Below, one piece after another: positions 6,359 to 7,484 of a stretch of 7,484 nucleotides of DNA. A model generated the notes under the pieces. It did not search any database, had not been told where the DNA came from, and was given only the letters and a program-made list of their open reading frames with translations. The number at the start of each line of letters is the position of its first letter. Within the stretch, counting starts at the first letter, position 1. This DNA is from DASVDK01 sp036381125 [NCBI: Thermodesulfobacteriota bacterium] (GTDB lineage Bacteria; DASVDK01), in the NCBI GenBank assembly GCA_036381125.1, contig DASVDK010000365.1, positions 1 to 7,484 on the forward strand. Reading direction: 5' to 3'. The position numbers and the translations under genes were made by a program.

Positions 6359-6444
6359 ATTTCCACGGGGTCAGGTCTTTCCATTTTCCTGGGGGTCAGG
6401 TCTTTCCATTTTCCACGGGGTCAGGTCTTTCCGTTTTCCACGGG
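6359..6444 (+). repeat. Three tandem 25-bp units of the GGGGTCAGG repeat with a leading remnant
   Basis: Units begin at 6367, 6392 and 6417, each exactly 25 bases apart. Each has a 23-base body opening GGGGTCAGGTCTTTCC, continuing with A or G, four T and CC, and the first two are followed by a two-base spacer (TG, then AC). A remnant ATTTCCAC precedes the first unit (6359-6366) and CACGGG follows the third. The first two bodies are identical and the third has one change (A to G at 6433). The unit is not self-complementary, so it is neither a palindromic REP nor a CRISPR repeat with variable spacers. All units have the same orientation as the solitary copy at 4439. The array fills most of the 130-base gap between the convergent DUF1054 and prenyltransferase genes. 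Confidence 0.92.
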
Positions 6445-6487
6445 CGGCAGCCGGCTCGTCCCGCGCTTCACCGCGGTGGGATCCCCC

Positions 6488-7339
6488 CTAGGTGCCCTGC
6501 ACGCGGCGCTGCAGGACGAGGGTGAGGGCGAAGCCGGCCACCCCGCCGAGCGCGAGCGCGCCGCCGCCGTGCAGGGCGATCAGGAGCCCGTCGAGGAGCG
6601 AGATGCCGGCGATGAGGCTCGCGACGGCGTGCGGGATGAACGGGGGCCTGCGGACCAGGAGCGACACGGCCCGGACGGTCCAGAGCGCGAGCGCCGCCGC
6701 GAGCGCCAGGGCAAGGAGGCCTCCGGCCGGCGCTCGCGCGGCGTAGTAGACGAGCGGGCCGGCCAGGCAGGCGAGCGGCCAGAGCCCCTTCACCTCGGTG
6801 AGGGTCTCCTGCTTCGCCGCGTAGGTGAGGCCGACCAGGTAGGCGAAGAGCGCCGCGGCACCGACGGCCGCCGCCCCGCCAACCCTCCCCGACGCGGCGA
6901 GGGCGGCCGTCACGTAAACGAGCACCCGGCAGAGCCCCATGAGGAGCGGGGAGAACGGGTTGCCCTTGTGCCACGCGTCGTAGACGACGACGGCGGCCCC
7001 GAGCGCCGCGCCCGCGCCGGCGGCCCGCGGCCCGCCTGCGGCGGCGACCAGGGCGAGGCCCGCGCCGAGGAGGGCGAACCCCACGGCGAACGCCTCGCGG
7101 GCGGCGACGCGACCCGACGGGATCGGCCGCTCGGGGCGCATCGCGGCGTCCCATCTCCGGTCGAAGGCGTCGTTGAGGAACATTCCGCCGAGATAGAACG
7201 CCGAGAGCGCGGCGACGAGCGCGCCGAGCCGGCCGGGTGACACCTGGCCGCCCGAGAGCACGACCCCGGCCAGGACGTTCGTCCAGACGGTCGGCAGGTT
7301 CGAGACCCGCCCGAGCTCGAGGTAGGCGCGGCGCCTCAC
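6488..7339 (-). CDS. UbiA-family membrane prenyltransferase (EboC-like)
   Basis: This 283-residue integral membrane protein of the UbiA superfamily would transfer an isoprenyl chain to an acceptor, usually an aromatic ring, using Mg-bound prenyl diphosphate at the inner membrane. The first Asp-rich motif is complete, NDAFDRRWD (56-64), followed by RPERPIPSGRV as in many UbiA enzymes. The helix-loop YDAWHKGNP (120-128) carries the conserved Lys125. At the second Asp-rich site, where DxxxD is usual, this protein has Glu178 and Glu182 (KQETLTEVKG). Eight to nine hydrophobic helices fill the rest. The opening LELGRVSNLPTVWTNVLAG and the MGLCRVLVY segment recall the EboC subgroup, from memory. The GTG at 7339 is the only start codon in this frame near the family N-terminus and has GAAGGAAG (7354 to 7347) before it; the frame stays open to the window edge, so a longer protein is not excluded. 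The start lies in a hairpin loop. Acceptor and prenyl donor are unknown. Confidence 0.88.
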   Translation of the reverse strand: MRRRAYLELGRVSNLPTVWTNVLAGVVLSGGQVSPGRLGALVAALSAFYLGGMFLNDAFDRRWDAAMRPERPIPSGRVAAREAFAVGFALLGAGLALVAAAGGPRAAGAGAALGAAVVVYDAWHKGNPFSPLLMGLCRVLVYVTAALAASGRVGGAAAVGAAALFAYLVGLTYAAKQETLTEVKGLWPLACLAGPLVYYAARAPAGGLLALALAAALALWTVRAVSLLVRRPPFIPHAVASLIAGISLLDGLLIALHGGGALALGGVAGFALTLVLQRRVQGT

Positions 7340-7347
7340 GGCGCCGC
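7328..7347 (-). promoter_or_regulatory. GC hairpin with GUGA tetraloop holding the prenyltransferase start codon
   Basis: On the - strand GCGGCGCC-GTGA-GGCGCCGC forms a perfect 8-bp GC stem closed by a GUGA loop, which fits the GNRA tetraloop pattern. The first three loop bases are the GTG start at 7339. The Shine-Dalgarno-like GAAGGAAG abuts and slightly enters the 5' arm. Such a fold would hinder initiation unless a ribosome arriving from upstream opened it. The TGA within the loop would be the stop of a frame coming from upstream, the usual layout for coupled genes. Confidence 0.55.
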
Positions 7348-7380
7348 TTCCTTCAACGGCTCGCGGCCGGCGTCCGCTCC

Positions 7381-7428
7381 GGCCGGGGTGAACCCGGCCT
7401 CCGCTCGTCGGCGCGCCTGCGGCGCGCC
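7381..7428. repeat. Two perfect GC palindromes upstream of the prenyltransferase
   Basis: GGCCGGG and CCCGGCC pair around GTGAA at 7381-7399, and GGCGCGCC occurs twice around TGC at 7410-7428, giving a perfect 8-bp stem. Neither is followed by a T run on either strand, so they are not standard terminators. Together with the two start-codon-type hairpins they make four stems in about 145 bases, a density not seen elsewhere in the window. The interval 7340-7484 otherwise holds no gene I can support. Confidence 0.6.
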
Positions 7429-7451
7429 AACCGCCTGAGGCCGCTCGCCTC

Positions 7452-7473
7452 GGCGGCGCCTCACGGCGCCGCC
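7452..7473 (-). repeat. Second copy of the GUGA-loop hairpin
   Basis: Twenty bases (7453-7472) are identical to 7328-7347, exactly 125 bases away and in the same orientation; here the stem gains one more G-C pair, to 9 bp. On the - strand GGAGG (7476 to 7472) precedes the loop GTG at the same distance as in the first copy. The frame ending at the TGA in this loop reads ARLEAAP back to the window edge, and the frame ending at the first copy reads EPLKEAAP. This may be the 3' end of an upstream gene duplicated with the hairpin, but only eight codons are visible. Confidence 0.7.
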
Positions 7474-7484
7474 TCCAGCCGGGC

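Noticed and set aside
6359-6444. Tandem repeats as a mini CRISPR array
   Set aside because: The units abut with only two-base spacers, so there are no unique spacers, and the repeat lacks the dyad of CRISPR repeats; no cas gene is present.
4439-6444. Whole segment as a classical composite transposon
   Set aside because: The flanking repeats are about 25 bases, carry no transposase and have no terminal inverted repeats or target duplications that I can see; recorded instead as a repeat-bracketed gene pair.
6469-6478. Palindrome CACCGCGGTG after the repeat array
   Set aside because: A single 10-base palindrome in GC-rich DNA, with no second copy and no promoter nearby; too weak to call an operator.
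4389-6491. Long + strand frame of 700 codons across the polyketide synthase and DUF1054 region
   Set aside because: It is antisense to the polyketide synthase and out of frame with DUF1054, with no domain features.
7336-7464. Small - strand ORF from the GTG in the second hairpin loop to the TGA overlapping the prenyltransferase start (42 residues)
   Set aside because: The layout (GGAGG before the GTG, GTGA overlap) is tempting, but the product is a low-complexity Ala/Arg/Gly/Pro sequence, two palindromes run through it, and stop-free frames of this length are expected at this GC content.

Overview
The window is very GC-rich (roughly 70% or more by eye), Gram-negative-type chromosomal DNA. 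Its main content is a tripartite tricarboxylate transporter (TTT), with a periplasmic binding protein carrying a Sec signal peptide. This fits a soil or subsurface bacterium such as Rokubacteria/Methylomirabilota or a high-GC proteobacterium, but the sequence alone does not settle the lineage.

Region 1 (about 1-4423, + strand) is one compact operon cut by the left edge. It holds the C-terminal half of a succinyl-CoA-synthetase-type beta subunit, a complete alpha subunit, then tctC, tctB and tctA. The junctions are a 4-base overlap, a 26-base gap with a strong ribosome binding site, a 1-base overlap and a 24-base gap. The likely logic is uptake of a carboxylate by a TctC-loaded TctBA permease, followed by ATP-driven CoA activation by the ligase. 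Several ligase loops that face CoA or the carboxylate differ from those of SucCD, so the acid may not be succinate.

Region 2 (about 4424-6445) holds a type III polyketide synthase on the - strand (Cys141/His275/Asn308 triad intact) and, divergent to it, a DUF1054 (YktB-like) gene on the + strand, with 94 bases between them. The pair is bracketed by same-orientation copies of a short repeat beginning GGGGTCAGGTCTTTCC. One copy sits at 4439-4461 and supplies the stop codon and last codons of the polyketide synthase. Three tandem 25-bp units plus a remnant lie at 6359-6444, directly after the DUF1054 stop.

Region 3 (about 6446-7484) holds a UbiA-family membrane prenyltransferase on the - strand. 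Its GTG start lies in the GUGA loop of a perfect 8-bp GC hairpin. The same 20 bases recur 125 bp upstream, and two more perfect palindromes lie between. The last 145 bases contain no gene I can support. Type III polyketide synthases make aromatic products and UbiA enzymes prenylate aromatics, so these two - strand genes may share a pathway, but nothing in the sequence proves it.

I see no CRISPR array, tRNA, rRNA, transposase gene or clear novel defence system. The most unusual material is the repeat bracket around the polyketide synthase/DUF1054 pair, the start-codon hairpin of the prenyltransferase, and the non-canonical CoA ligase tied to a TTT transporter.
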